Numbered from the stretch's first letter, positions 26,793 through 35,570 are shown. The stretch is DNA of 64,000 bases from Micromonospora parva (GCF_000718515.1 NZ_JNZS01000011.1:186001-250000); one strand, 5' to 3'. A program made the numbers and translations. The notes: generated from the sequence alone by a model not told the origin.

Positions 26793-27821
26793 ATGGTCGG
26801 ATATTGGCCGGTGCTCAAGGGGCGCGAGGGTGAGTTCAAGGCGCTGAGTCAACTAGGGGATCGCGACGTCAGTCACCTGCACCCCTTGCTTGAGGTCTGC
26901 CCCTCGGATGGTGGGACGACTAAGGCTAGCGTCGGCTTCGTGCGAAAAGTCCGAGAATCAGTGCCTGCTGGCATGACCGTCGGCGTGGACACGACGCATG
27001 TCAGGACCAACGATGAGGGCCGACCGCTGATTGTAGAACTGGCAGAGGACTTAGAGCAGTGGGGCGTCCCGATTGCGCCGGTTATCCGCCTTCAAGATCC
27101 GGACGACCATGTTCTGGCCTGCGGTGAGGCGGCGCGCCTGCACAGCGGCAACGTCATCATCCGTCTCGGCAGCCTTACGGCAGATCCCGATCCGGTGGCC
27201 GACGCTCCTCGGATAGCCCGAGCGTTGTCTCTGGCCAAAGTCGGCCCTGAACGCTGCCACCTGATGGTGGACATGGGTGAAGTCTCATCGGACAGGGATG
27301 TGAGCCGAGCCGAACTGGTTGTGAGGAACGTGCTCGATGGACTGGGCGACCAAGGGTGGCACTCCGTCGTCGTCACCTCGGGCGCCATGCCGCCAGCCAT
27401 CTCGGCTCTCCCCCGCAACGAGGCGACGCCCTTGACGAGGTGGGACTGGAAGCTTTGGGGGCGGCTGGCCGATCGGAGCCCACAATTCGGCGACTATGGG
27501 ATTGCTCATCCCGCAATGCAAACCGGAGGCCGAGCGCCCTTGCCGAGTCTCAGATATACCTCAAGTGAAAATTGGTGGATCTATCGTTGGGATCGCCCTG
27601 AGACCGGAGGTAACAACAGCTTCTACGACTTGTGCGAAACCCTAACTTCATCGGACCATTGGCCGTTCGTGGGCCCCGAGTTCTCCTGGGGGGACAGGGA
27701 ACTCGCGCGCTGCGCTCGACGGCAGCCGGGGCCAGGTAATGCTACGAGCTGGCGGGCTTGGGGAACCTCCCATCACCTCGCTCATGTCACAAGCGAGCTG
27801 GCCAATCCTGCCGCGTCCTAA
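26793..27821 (+). CDS. Beta-family (sce7725-like) protein
   Basis: 342 residues from ATG 26793. The start MVGYWPVLKGREGEFKAL matches the N-terminal YxPxLKGxxGEFxAL motif of the beta family, named from phage T4. Further blocks: VGVDTTHVRTN, PVIRLQDPDD, HLMVDMGEVS and the C-terminal SSENWWIYRWDRPETGGNNSFYDLC and GPEFSWGDREL. These proteins occur beside sce7726 nucleases in many bacteria. Codon bias is weaker than in the core. It overlaps the convergent sce7726 gene by 35 bp. Function not established; a defence role is likely. Confidence 0.82.
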   Translation: MVGYWPVLKGREGEFKALSQLGDRDVSHLHPLLEVCPSDGGTTKASVGFVRKVRESVPAGMTVGVDTTHVRTNDEGRPLIVELAEDLEQWGVPIAPVIRLQDPDDHVLACGEAARLHSGNVIIRLGSLTADPDPVADAPRIARALSLAKVGPERCHLMVDMGEVSSDRDVSRAELVVRNVLDGLGDQGWHSVVVTSGAMPPAISALPRNEATPLTRWDWKLWGRLADRSPQFGDYGIAHPAMQTGGRAPLPSLRYTSSENWWIYRWDRPETGGNNSFYDLCETLTSSDHWPFVGPEFSWGDRELARCARRQPGPGNATSWRAWGTSHHLAHVTSELANPAAS

Positions 27822-28356
27822 GCACGCGCCGAACCTCTGTTTGCAACTCGTCTAGCTCTAATGTTTCAGTGAGGCGTTCCCAGACGAACCATCGCGGTGC
27901 CCTTGACAAGCCCCGGTGGTTCCCGCGCTCTTTCAGTAGGGCCATAGCTTCGTCCCGCCACAGCAGTTGCGCCACCGAAAAGGGATTTGGGCTGGGGTTA
28001 CGGCGGCCGCGACGGACGCTCCGAAGCTGGACTTGGCGCTTGCCGGGAACGGCAAGCCAGACGCCCCACCATGATGGAATCATTTGGGATGCCTGATCGA
28101 GGTACCGGTCGGTCGTCACAAGGGAGGCGCGGTCGAGCACCCTGCTATACAAATCGGCCTGCCCTACGAGCCGGCTCAACTTGTCTTCGTCACTCTTAAT
28201 CTCGAACCCGGAGATTTGGCCGTTGATGACGGCTACATCGACCCTTGTCCGGCCAGCGCAAAGACCTAACTCGTGCCGAATTTGAGTGCCCGGCTCTGAG
28301 TCGTACTTCTCAACGAGGCGAGTCATTAGCGCCTGCCGTATATCGCTATCGCGCAT
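27787..28356 (-). CDS. sce7726 family protein, PD-(D/E)XK-like nuclease
   Basis: 189 residues from ATG 28356. It starts MRDSDIRQALMTRLVEKY, the family's typical start. The motif RVDVAVINGQISGFEIKSDEDKL carries a PD-(D/E)XK nuclease pattern, with Asp in VDVAV and Glu-x-Lys in FEIK, and QADLYSRVLDRASLV follows. The pair with the beta-family gene, convergent and overlapping, is the known sce7725/sce7726 neighbourhood. Likely an accessory defence nuclease. ATG 28371 is an alternative start; the frame extends to 28623 without support. Confidence 0.82.
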   Translation of the reverse strand: MRDSDIRQALMTRLVEKYDSEPGTQIRHELGLCAGRTRVDVAVINGQISGFEIKSDEDKLSRLVGQADLYSRVLDRASLVTTDRYLDQASQMIPSWWGVWLAVPGKRQVQLRSVRRGRRNPSPNPFSVAQLLWRDEAMALLKERGNHRGLSRAPRWFVWERLTETLELDELQTEVRRVLRTRQDWPARL

Positions 28357-28570
28357 CTCACCCCGTCTCATCCAACGTTGCGCAGAACCCGCCAATACTT
28401 GCATACAAGGTTCGGCGTCTCTAGCGCAGCCGGCATGTCGTGTCAGGTGTCGCATGATCGATGGTTCGCGCGAACGACTCGATGAGCGGTACCGCAGAGC
28501 ATCGATGAGCGATCGGCGGGAGGCGGTCGAGTGGGGCGGTCGCGGTGGTCGCCAGGCGTGGCGGGAGGGC

Positions 28571-28798
28571 TGAACCATCTCCGCATCTCCGCATCTCCGC
28601 AAAAATGCCTGTGAGCTGGGCAAATGCTTGCGGAGATGGTCGGAGGTGGTGAGGGGTCATCTCCGCAAAGAGCCGGGATCTCCGCAGTTGGTTGCGGAGA
28701 TGCGGAGATTGATGATCCTCTTGGTTCTGATCTCCGCAGGGTGTTTTCCCTGGTAGAGCGGGGTTGGTGCGGCGTTGCGGAGATGCGGAGATGGTTCA
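28571..28798. repeat. Iteron-like array framed by a 23-bp perfect inverted repeat
   Basis: Eleven copies of the 9-mer ATCTCCGCA lie in 216 bp: six forward (28577, 28585, 28593, 28659, 28678, 28730) and five reverse (28629, 28693, 28701, 28776, 28784), several sharing end bases with an 8-bp period. The outer 23 bp (28571-28593 and 28776-28798) are perfect inverted copies. It lies between the sce7726 gene and the 3' end of the Rep-like ATPase gene, so it may be the replication origin. Regulatory binding sites are the alternative. Confidence 0.8.
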
Positions 28799-28805
28799 GC
28801 GGGTT

Positions 28806-30365
28806 TCACCCCTCGTGCTGTTCCACCCAGAACACAGATCGGTCGCCGCGGTCGTTGCGGCCGGCACGCACGACGTGCTCACCGCGCCACCGCCCGGCCT
28901 GCCCGGTAAGCAGACGGCCGAGTTGCAGCGGGTTGGGTAGCCGCCCGTTGTGGGTGGTGATGAACTGCCCATCCCACGGGTCGTTCACGTCGCTGCCGAG
29001 GTGCATGGGCTCGCCGTCTTGCCGGAGTTCGGCGGCGGTCATCGCACGGCCGCCGTGGCGGTCGTGCCAGCAGGTGAGGAACGCGCGCCAGCGCGTTTCG
29101 TCTTCATCGATCTCACGAATGTCGGCCGCGTTGGTCAGGAATCCGTCGATGCCGTGGTGGGCGAGGAACCCGCCGAGGGTCTGCGCCCATGGGGTGAACT
29201 GCCGCATCGACAACCCCGACACCCGAGGTGCTCCCCGCCGGGTCCAATCGAGCACCAGCACGAGCAGATGCCACAGAACGGTGAGTTGGTTCGCCGGGTC
29301 GGTGATCCACTGGTCAAGGTGCGGGATGCCGAACCCGCGTTGGTCGCGCAGCTCGGGGCGGGGCATGTCCGGGTCGAGGCGCACCCGCACGGTGCGGGAG
29401 GCCATGTCCCCGCCCACCTGAAGGTTGTTACCGGTGGCCATCCACAGCCGGTCGTTGACGGTGGCGACGTTGCGCGACGCCCCTAGTTGCCGGTCGGACC
29501 AGACACCGGAGGTGACGAGCTGGGCGAGCACCGCGGAGTCGATGACGGTGCCCTCGGCCAGGTTGTCCCAGATCACCACGCCGACCTGCTCGGCCAGCAC
29601 CGCCGTGATGGACTTGCGCAGTTCCTCATCCGAGTAAGCCCAGGTCATGACCCGCTGCCCGTAGAGCATCCCCGGCCCGGCGGTCAGGATCGTCTTACCC
29701 GATGACGGCATGGTGGCGTCGATCAACGCGAACGGGGTCAGGGAACGGGTGAAGTGCCGCAGGATCGGCGTAGCCAGCAGCGCCACGTAGTTCGCCCGGT
29801 CAGCCGCGGATGCCCATGGGAAGTCGCGCAGGAATCGGCCGAGCAGGAACGTGCGCGCCTCGTCGACCTGCTCCGGCGTCGGTTCGTCCGGCACCGGGGG
29901 AAGCGCCACCTTGGACGCGAGGTAGAGGCCGGTTGCTGGGTCGTAGCCGGGTTGCTGGAGCAGGGTGCCGTCCCGGCGCAGGACCGGGGCGCCGATGATT
30001 CCGCGTAGCGGCGGCACGCCGGGCCACGTCTTGCCGGCCAGCACGGACGACAGGATGTCGCGAGGTGGGGTTACCTCGTCTTCGTAGACCTCGGGGTCGC
30101 CGGTGTCGCTCTTGCGGGTCTTGAGCCGGTACACGTAGGCGTGCTCGGCCAGTAGCCCGGCCAGCCCGGCGGGGTTGACCATGCTCGCCGACACCGGCAG
30201 CGGGGAGTCCTCGTCGGCGGCGGTGGCCAGGCCACCGGAGACGGCTTCCATGTGCACGAGCGCCCCGGCGGACACGTAGGTGTCGGGCAGCAGCCCGTCG
30301 ACCAGCGCCGCTTTGAGCACGCGGATCGTTTCGGGGCCAGAGCCGATCTGCAACCGGGTGCTCAT
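28806..30365 (-). CDS. Rep-like P-loop ATPase/helicase of the element
   Basis: 519 residues from ATG 30365, overlapping the prim-pol stop by 4 bp (ATGA). P-loop ALIDATMPSSGKTILTAG and Walker B-like GVVIWDNLAEGT; RLWMATGNNLQVGGDMASRTVRVRLD resembles sensor and arginine-finger regions of phage D5/DUF3987-type helicases. In AICEs a prim-pol and a helicase-like ATPase often form the replication module. The longer frame to 30743 runs through the prim-pol gene and is not real. The iteron-like array lies directly after its stop. Confidence 0.85.
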   Translation of the reverse strand: MSTRLQIGSGPETIRVLKAALVDGLLPDTYVSAGALVHMEAVSGGLATAADEDSPLPVSASMVNPAGLAGLLAEHAYVYRLKTRKSDTGDPEVYEDEVTPPRDILSSVLAGKTWPGVPPLRGIIGAPVLRRDGTLLQQPGYDPATGLYLASKVALPPVPDEPTPEQVDEARTFLLGRFLRDFPWASAADRANYVALLATPILRHFTRSLTPFALIDATMPSSGKTILTAGPGMLYGQRVMTWAYSDEELRKSITAVLAEQVGVVIWDNLAEGTVIDSAVLAQLVTSGVWSDRQLGASRNVATVNDRLWMATGNNLQVGGDMASRTVRVRLDPDMPRPELRDQRGFGIPHLDQWITDPANQLTVLWHLLVLVLDWTRRGAPRVSGLSMRQFTPWAQTLGGFLAHHGIDGFLTNAADIREIDEDETRWRAFLTCWHDRHGGRAMTAAELRQDGEPMHLGSDVNDPWDGQFITTHNGRLPNPLQLGRLLTGQAGRWRGEHVVRAGRNDRGDRSVFWVEQHEG

Positions 30366-31336
30366 GCCGCCGCCCTCCCCACCCCGGCGAGGGTGCGCGG
30401 GTTGTTCGCCCCGGTCCGCAGCCCTGATGCGATCGTGCGGGCGACCTCCCCGGCGGGCAGGCCGAGCGACAGCGCGGCCGGTTCCAACACGGCGCTCACG
30501 TCGGCGTCGGTGAGCGCACCTCCGGCCACGAGCTGGCCGAGCGCCACCGCTGAGGCGAACAGGGCGTGGTTGCGCTGCCCCTCCGGGGCGGCGGTGAGGT
30601 GGGCAACCTGCCGGCGGATCGCGGCGGCGAGGTACGGGCCGCGCCGGTCCGGCGGCAGCGCCACCGGGGCGGGCTGGTGCGCGGGTCGAGGTGCGGGGGC
30701 GAGCAGCCCGGCCACCCACGCGGGAAGCGGTGCCGGGTCGCAATCCAACGCCACCGCGTACGGGTGGCCAGCGGCGGTGCTGCCGGCCGCCACGACGTAT
30801 CCGCCGTGGGCGCGGGTGTCGACCTTCCAGCCCAGCCCGCCCCGGTCGCCGGTCGTGTTGCGCAGGTCCGGCCCGGCGGGGTGGCGGTAGTAGAGGTGAC
30901 TGCCGCCACTGGCCGTGGTCACGGTGTACGTGGCGTCGATGCCGCCGTGCCGGTTGGCGAGGGTGGCGAACACGTCCAGGCCGTCACACGCCGCGGCCCA
31001 CTGCGGCGGCGGGGTGTCGTCGGCGTGCTTGGGCACGTCGAGGTCGACCACGACCAGCCCGGACGGGCCGCAGGCAATACCGATGCCGTAGGGGCGGGTC
31101 GACCACGCCCGGCGGATACGGCCGGGGTCGGTGGTGGCGCGTTCCTCCCACCCGACGTGACGGCCGGCGGCGCGGCAGCGCGGGTCGGCGCGGGGGCAGT
31201 GCTCGGCAGTGCAGCGGTTGGGAAACGCCGGCCGCTTGGCGTGGTCCGGATCGTCGGGTCGGTCGTCGGGACGCAGGGGGAAGACGTGCCAGCCGCGCGC
31301 AGCGTGCGCGAGCGCGGCGGTCAACAGGTCAGGCAT
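30362..31336 (-). CDS. Bifunctional DNA primase/polymerase (prim-pol)
   Basis: 324 residues from ATG 31336, with GGGAGATGCCCC directly upstream. The prim-pol fold is shown by LAHAARGWHVFPLRP, GIGIACGPSGLVVVDLDVPK (catalytic acidic pair in VVDLD), the His block ASGGSHLYYRHP, and WKVDTRAHGGYVVAAGS with HPYA. It makes primers and extends DNA for element replication. It lies between small accessory genes and the ATPase gene. Confidence 0.92.
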   Translation of the reverse strand: MPDLLTAALAHAARGWHVFPLRPDDRPDDPDHAKRPAFPNRCTAEHCPRADPRCRAAGRHVGWEERATTDPGRIRRAWSTRPYGIGIACGPSGLVVVDLDVPKHADDTPPPQWAAACDGLDVFATLANRHGGIDATYTVTTASGGSHLYYRHPAGPDLRNTTGDRGGLGWKVDTRAHGGYVVAAGSTAAGHPYAVALDCDPAPLPAWVAGLLAPAPRPAHQPAPVALPPDRRGPYLAAAIRRQVAHLTAAPEGQRNHALFASAVALGQLVAGGALTDADVSAVLEPAALSLGLPAGEVARTIASGLRTGANNPRTLAGVGRAAA

Positions 31337-31367
31337 GGGGCATCTCCCAAAGGCTCGCGGGGATGGG

Positions 31368-31667
31368 TCAGGCCGGGCGACGCTGGGCGCGGACGGCGGC
31401 AAGATCGATCAGCGCGCCGCCAGAGGCGTCCGGGGTGCCGGTAGGCCGCTGCCGCCCGGCGGCGACGTTCAGGCGCAGATAGAGCCGGTAGCGGCCGGCG
31501 TCGGCAGCGGTCAGCGGCCGGCGGGTGCCGTGCTGCGTGAGGTGCCCGGCGTCGACCAGCGCGGTGGTGGCGGCGTCCAGCTCGGCGGGCGTGCCGGTGA
31601 GCCAGACCTCCAACCCGGACAGCCGGGCGTCACGAGGGGAGGGGCCATCGCGGCGAGGACCGGGCAT
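31368..31667 (-). CDS. Small hypothetical protein of the replication module
   Basis: 99 residues from ATG 31667, which overlaps the previous stop (ATGA). Contains LEVWLTGTPAELDAATTALVDAGHL, a short alpha/beta pattern, and LYLRLNVAAGRQ. No family recognised. Lies 31 bp before the prim-pol start in one operon. Confidence 0.65.
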   Translation of the reverse strand: MPGPRRDGPSPRDARLSGLEVWLTGTPAELDAATTALVDAGHLTQHGTRRPLTAADAGRYRLYLRLNVAAGRQRPTGTPDASGGALIDLAAVRAQRRPA

Positions 31668-31963
31668 CAGGCGGCCCGCCGAGGTCGGGGGCGGCCCGCG
31701 ATGGTGGCGCGGGTCACGGTCTCGCGCAGGTCACCGAGCAGCCCTACCAACTGCCGCCGCGCGGCCAGATCGGACGGTGCGAGCGCGACCCTGACGCGCA
31801 CCTCGGCGTGTTCGCGGCCGGCGGCGGTGCGCACCCTGACGAGGACGGCGCGGGAGCGGCCGGCGACGTCGACCACGATCTCCTCGGAGCGGTGCTCACC
31901 GAGGCCGCAGCGGTGGTCTTTGCCGCACCAGCCGGTGTGCCCGTCGCGTGGTCGGCGGTTCAT
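31667..31963 (-). CDS. Small Cys/His-bearing hypothetical protein
   Basis: 98 residues from ATG 31963, overlapping the upstream membrane gene by 4 bp. N-terminal segment GHTGWCGKDHRCGLGEHRS has Cys and His spaced as in a possible metal site; the rest is an alpha/beta region ending in a helix rich in Arg/Leu. No function known. Confidence 0.6.
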   Translation of the reverse strand: MNRRPRDGHTGWCGKDHRCGLGEHRSEEIVVDVAGRSRAVLVRVRTAAGREHAEVRVRVALAPSDLAARRQLVGLLGDLRETVTRATIAGRPRPRRAA

Positions 31964-32211
31964 CGCTTGGCCGCTTGGTACTCGTCTTTGATGTGGTTGA
32001 TGGCGTGCCGGCCGACGCGCAGCCGCAGCCCCGTACCGGCGCAGCGGCGGCACTCCCTCCGCAGCCGGCCGAACGTGGACCGCTTGCGGCCGGTGCCCTT
32101 GCAGGTGCGACAGCGTCCGAACGGCGCAGCCACGCACAGGGCAAGGTAACCGAGCGTGAGCGCGGTGAGGATGAGGCAGGGTGCGGTGGCTAGCAGGTCG
32201 TGGGGGTCCAT
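31960..32211 (-). CDS. Small membrane protein with two CxxC motifs
   Basis: 83 residues. One transmembrane helix (about residues 10-29), then RCRTCKGTGRKR and ECRRCAGTGLRLR, two CxxCxGTG motifs like those of DnaJ-type zinc fingers. Probably binds zinc on the cytoplasmic side. Possibly a transfer accessory protein. Confidence 0.7.
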   Translation of the reverse strand: MDPHDLLATAPCLILTALTLGYLALCVAAPFGRCRTCKGTGRKRSTFGRLRRECRRCAGTGLRLRVGRHAINHIKDEYQAAKR

Positions 32212-32302
32212 GACAGCCTCCAGGGCCGGTTTTCGGGTGTGGTTGGGGGAGGCCGCTAGATTCCTAGCGTCCTGATCACGGTTCGAATGGCGTCCTAGGG
32301 GT

Positions 32303-32343
32303 GGTCCTAGGTCTAGGAGGTGTCTGCTCCTAGACCTAGGACC
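32303..32343 (-). repeat. CTAG-rich perfect 17-bp hairpin after traB
   Basis: Arms 32303-32319 and 32327-32343 are perfectly complementary, 7-nt loop, 10 bp past the stop of the FtsK/TraB gene. The region 32,260-32,360 holds eight CTAG tetramers, rare in high-GC actinomycete DNA. It may be a terminator, or the cis-acting transfer site usually found near traB. Confidence 0.7.
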
Positions 32344-32352
32344 GATCTGCGG

Positions 32353-34539
32353 CTAGCTTGCGTTGCGCTTTCGGTTACGCTCCGCAATCGCGGCGATGAT
32401 GGCGGCGCGTTCGAAGCCGCCCCGGTTGGCGCCCTTGCCGGTATTTGGGTCGGTGCCCCACGTTTGGCCGACCTTCACCCCGAACGGCTTGAGCGCGACG
32501 GTCACCTGCTCGCCGTCCCACCCGGTGTAGACCTCCGGCCGCAGCTCCCCGAGGCGGGCGGCGACGGTGCGGCACCACACCTTGGCTTCGCTGGCGGGGA
32601 CCACGGCGGTGATGTCGTCGAGCAGGTTGTAGGACAGCGCCTGAACCTTGGCGGGCTGCTCGCCGAGGGCGTGCCCGGTCAGCCGTCCGGCGGCTTCCCG
32701 GGCGATGCGGGCGCGGGCCGCGATCGTCTCCGCGAGGGGTCCGTCGATGTTGACGGTGGTGGTGATCCTCGCGTCGGCGCCCTCCCCGACGAAGTAGCCG
32801 GTGCCCTTGTCCGTCCAGGCGAACATGGTCGCTCGGATGCCCTGCTTGTACTGCGAGGTGCCGAGGACCATGTCGTTCTCGGTCTGCCCCATCACCTTGA
32901 GACAGAACCGGGTCGACGCGTTCGCGCTGATTCCGGTCGGGAGGCTCTTGGCGTCGGGCCGTTGGGTGGCGAACACGGGGATGATCCCGAGCGCCGGTCC
33001 GCGCTTGACGAGGTCGGTGGCGATGGCTTCCAGCTCCTTGCCGTACTCGGGGTGCTCGAACCACTTCTGGCACTCGTCCACCCCGACGACCAGCGGATGC
33101 AGGCCGAGGGACTTCTTCGAGGCCAGCTCGGGGGTGACCTTGTTCTCGGGGCAGAGGTCGCGGGGCAGGTCGCGGATCACCTTGGCGCGGCGGCGCAGTT
33201 CGTCGCGCAGCTCCCGCATCCCGGCCACCGCGTACTCGATGTCCTCGTCTTCCTCACCGGCGCGGTAGCGGTGCGCGACCTGCTCCAACGCCGATAGGTC
33301 GCCGGTGCCCTTGAGGTCGTACGCGTGGATCTCCGCACGCGGGTCCAACGCCGCGATCAGCAGCACCTCCCGCAGCGTGAACGTCTTGCCCATACGCGGG
33401 ATGGACCCGATGACCATCGCCATGAACATCAGCGTGAGGTCGACCCACCGGCCGCGCGGGTCGGTGCCGAACGGCTGCGGCCGGAACAGGTCCACCGTGC
33501 CGGCCTTGAGCAGCGGCCACACCGGCTTACGGGCCTTGGACATGTCCTGATCCCCGACCCAGAGCACGAGTCGGCCGGGGTGCACCTCGGGCTGCCCCTC
33601 GGGCCACACGCACCCGAGGGGGCGGGAGAGGCCGGCGGCGAGCTTTTCCCGCTTCTCGATGACCTCGGTAGCGGTGACGCCGTTGGGCAGCTCCACATCG
33701 GCGCGCCAGCCGGGGCCGTCGCGGGTGATCGGGGCGGGGAACCAGTCCTTGCCCCGATCACCCTTCGAGAGGGCTTGGTTGATGCCGGTGATGCCGAGGT
33801 TGCCCAGCGCGCGCACCACCACATCGGAGGTGAGTTTCTGTACGCGGGGCACGACCACGGCGGTGTCGAGCAGCGGCTTGTCCGCCGGACGGCCCAGCGC
33901 ACCGAGCCCGGCCAGCAGCGCGGCGAGGGTGGCGTACCGGGCCTCAGCCGGGGCGAGGGCGTAGGCGATGCCCAGCGCGGGCAGCACGCCCAGCACGACG
34001 GCGGCGGTGATAAACCCGCGCCACCGCACGCGCTGGTCACGCAGCCGCGACACCTTGAGGTACATCTCCGCGTCGCCCTTGTCCGCCGTCAACTGGCGAA
34101 CGTGCTCGCCTTGCAGGTCGAACAACCACCGGCCCCACCCGCCGAGCAGTCGGCCCGCGCCGCGCGGCGCTCGCCACGCGAGCTTGCCGGCGTACTTCGG
34201 GGTGCGGGTCAGGTGGAACGCTCCGGCGTGGAACAGGTGCCCGATCGTCCACCGGGCGGCGTCGCGCAGCTCGGCGCGCGAGCGCAGCCACGCCGGAACG
34301 ATCGGCCGACGCTTCGCGTCCTGCAACCCCGCCACCGTGAACCGCGGCGACCTTTGCGCGGCCGGCGAGTCCACCAGACGCGGGCCGGTGTCGCCCGGGT
34401 CGCTGTCGTTATCGGGGGTGCTGGGTGCCTGTCGGCGGGAGCGGGCGGCGTCCAGGTCCACCACGTCGGCATCAGGTCCGGTCAGGTCGTTCTCGGCGGC
34501 CTGCCAGTCGAATCGGTCGTCATCTCGGGGGGACGTCAT
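32353..34539 (-). CDS. FtsK/SpoIIIE-type DNA translocase (TraB-like)
   Basis: 728 residues. Drives transfer of double-stranded DNA between mycelia in AICEs. N-terminal 150 residues disordered and basic; two transmembrane helices about 170-215; C-terminal RecA-like motor with Walker A GSIPRMGKTFTLREV and Walker B LVVGVDECQKWFEH, and the FtsK block GIIPVFATQRPDAKSLPTGI. ATG 34539 has GGAACCCCC upstream. The C-terminal 90 residues (AEAKVWCRTVAARLGELRPEVYTGWDGEQ) may hold the DNA-binding wHTH that reads transfer repeats. Confidence 0.92.
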   Translation of the reverse strand: MTSPRDDDRFDWQAAENDLTGPDADVVDLDAARSRRQAPSTPDNDSDPGDTGPRLVDSPAAQRSPRFTVAGLQDAKRRPIVPAWLRSRAELRDAARWTIGHLFHAGAFHLTRTPKYAGKLAWRAPRGAGRLLGGWGRWLFDLQGEHVRQLTADKGDAEMYLKVSRLRDQRVRWRGFITAAVVLGVLPALGIAYALAPAEARYATLAALLAGLGALGRPADKPLLDTAVVVPRVQKLTSDVVVRALGNLGITGINQALSKGDRGKDWFPAPITRDGPGWRADVELPNGVTATEVIEKREKLAAGLSRPLGCVWPEGQPEVHPGRLVLWVGDQDMSKARKPVWPLLKAGTVDLFRPQPFGTDPRGRWVDLTLMFMAMVIGSIPRMGKTFTLREVLLIAALDPRAEIHAYDLKGTGDLSALEQVAHRYRAGEEDEDIEYAVAGMRELRDELRRRAKVIRDLPRDLCPENKVTPELASKKSLGLHPLVVGVDECQKWFEHPEYGKELEAIATDLVKRGPALGIIPVFATQRPDAKSLPTGISANASTRFCLKVMGQTENDMVLGTSQYKQGIRATMFAWTDKGTGYFVGEGADARITTTVNIDGPLAETIAARARIAREAAGRLTGHALGEQPAKVQALSYNLLDDITAVVPASEAKVWCRTVAARLGELRPEVYTGWDGEQVTVALKPFGVKVGQTWGTDPNTGKGANRGGFERAAIIAAIAERNRKRNAS

Positions 34540-34638
34540 GATGGGGGTTCCTCCATCTGATCCGTAAGGGGTCGGGGGTCGAGGGCCGGCGGCACGGCAC
34601 GGGTTTCCAGGCCACGAGGGCCGTGCCGCCGGGCGGCG

Positions 34639-35433
34639 CTAGTCGTGGGTGCGGACGAGGTGCGCGAGGGCGGCGCCCATGCCGAGCACCGCCACCGGAA
34701 GGCAGGCAACGGCGGTGGTGATCCACCACGGGGCCGAGGTCACTCCGGCGGCTTCGAGCAGGTGGTAGGCGACCTGGCCGAGCGCGCCGATGGCGAGGGA
34801 GCCGAGGGCCGACCACTTAGCGAACGTCCGTGCACGCTCGGGCACCCGCCCAGACAGCCACACATAGAGCGCGTACGCGCCGTACGTCTCGACACCGATC
34901 GGAAGCGTGATCGCGCTGTTGATGGAGAAGCTGTCCCAGATCCCCGGCAGCGGGTGCACGATGCCGAACCCGGTGAGTCCGCCGAGGCCAACCCACCCGG
35001 ACCAGATCGCCACGAACGCGGGCAGCGCTAGCAGCACCACCGGCCAGGCCACCGCCCGCCGGTTGTCCGTCGAGTCGGTCGGGTCGGCCTCGATGGCGAC
35101 CTTGGTGCCCAGGTCTGCGACGGGTACCGCCTGCTCCGACAAGACCGGCGAGCCGTGGCCGGCGGCCGGCGACAGGTCCGGTGCCGGTGCCGGGTCGGCG
35201 ATCGGGTCCGGGGTGGTGTCGGCCGGGTCCGTAGTGGCTTCGGTGTCGGCCGGCGGGGGACCGGTGTGGGCCAGAGCGGCGAGGATTGCGTCTGCCTTCG
35301 GACCGCCGACCCGCAGTTCCTTCTTGATGCGATTGCGCGACGGGATCTCGCCGAGCTGGTCGGCCAGGTCTCGGGCGGCGGGGATCAGGTCTTCGACCGG
35401 CCGGGGAAAGGCCGACAGCGTGGGGGCGGTCAT
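34639..35433 (-). CDS. AICE membrane protein with N-terminal HTH-like region
   Basis: 264 residues. N-terminal part ARDLADQLGEIPSRNRIKKELRVGGPKADAILAAL looks like a DNA-binding helix-turn-helix; a Pro/Asp/Thr-rich linker follows, then four transmembrane helices (about 125-255). Similar HTH-linker-membrane (DUF2637-like) proteins lie beside traB in AICEs and may help spread or transfer. It starts 4 bases inside the previous small gene. Confidence 0.7.
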   Translation of the reverse strand: MTAPTLSAFPRPVEDLIPAARDLADQLGEIPSRNRIKKELRVGGPKADAILAALAHTGPPPADTEATTDPADTTPDPIADPAPAPDLSPAAGHGSPVLSEQAVPVADLGTKVAIEADPTDSTDNRRAVAWPVVLLALPAFVAIWSGWVGLGGLTGFGIVHPLPGIWDSFSINSAITLPIGVETYGAYALYVWLSGRVPERARTFAKWSALGSLAIGALGQVAYHLLEAAGVTSAPWWITTAVACLPVAVLGMGAALAHLVRTHD

Positions 35434-35558
35434 GACAGGTGTCCCTCCGATGCATCAGTGCCGTAGATGAGCGAGAACATGGCTTGTTGCAGGGCCAGCA
35501 GGTCCGCGCCGCGCCTGTCGTCGTCAGCGGGGCGGAGGATCGGGAATCGACGGCTCAC
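35430..35558 (-). CDS. Small 42-aa protein upstream of the membrane gene
   Basis: GTG 35558 to TGA 35430. GCAGGGGCCACC precedes the start. The protein begins MSRRFPILRPADDDRRGA and ends in YGTDASEGHLS. Its stop overlaps the next ATG (ATGA), showing coupling. No family recognised. Confidence 0.55.
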   Translation of the reverse strand: MSRRFPILRPADDDRRGADLLALQQAMFSLIYGTDASEGHLS

Positions 35559-35570
35559 GGTGGCCCCTGC

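Noticed and set aside
28571..28798. CRISPR array for the ATCTCCGCA repeats
   Set aside because: Repeats are 9 bp, in both orientations, without regular spacers; no cas genes nearby.
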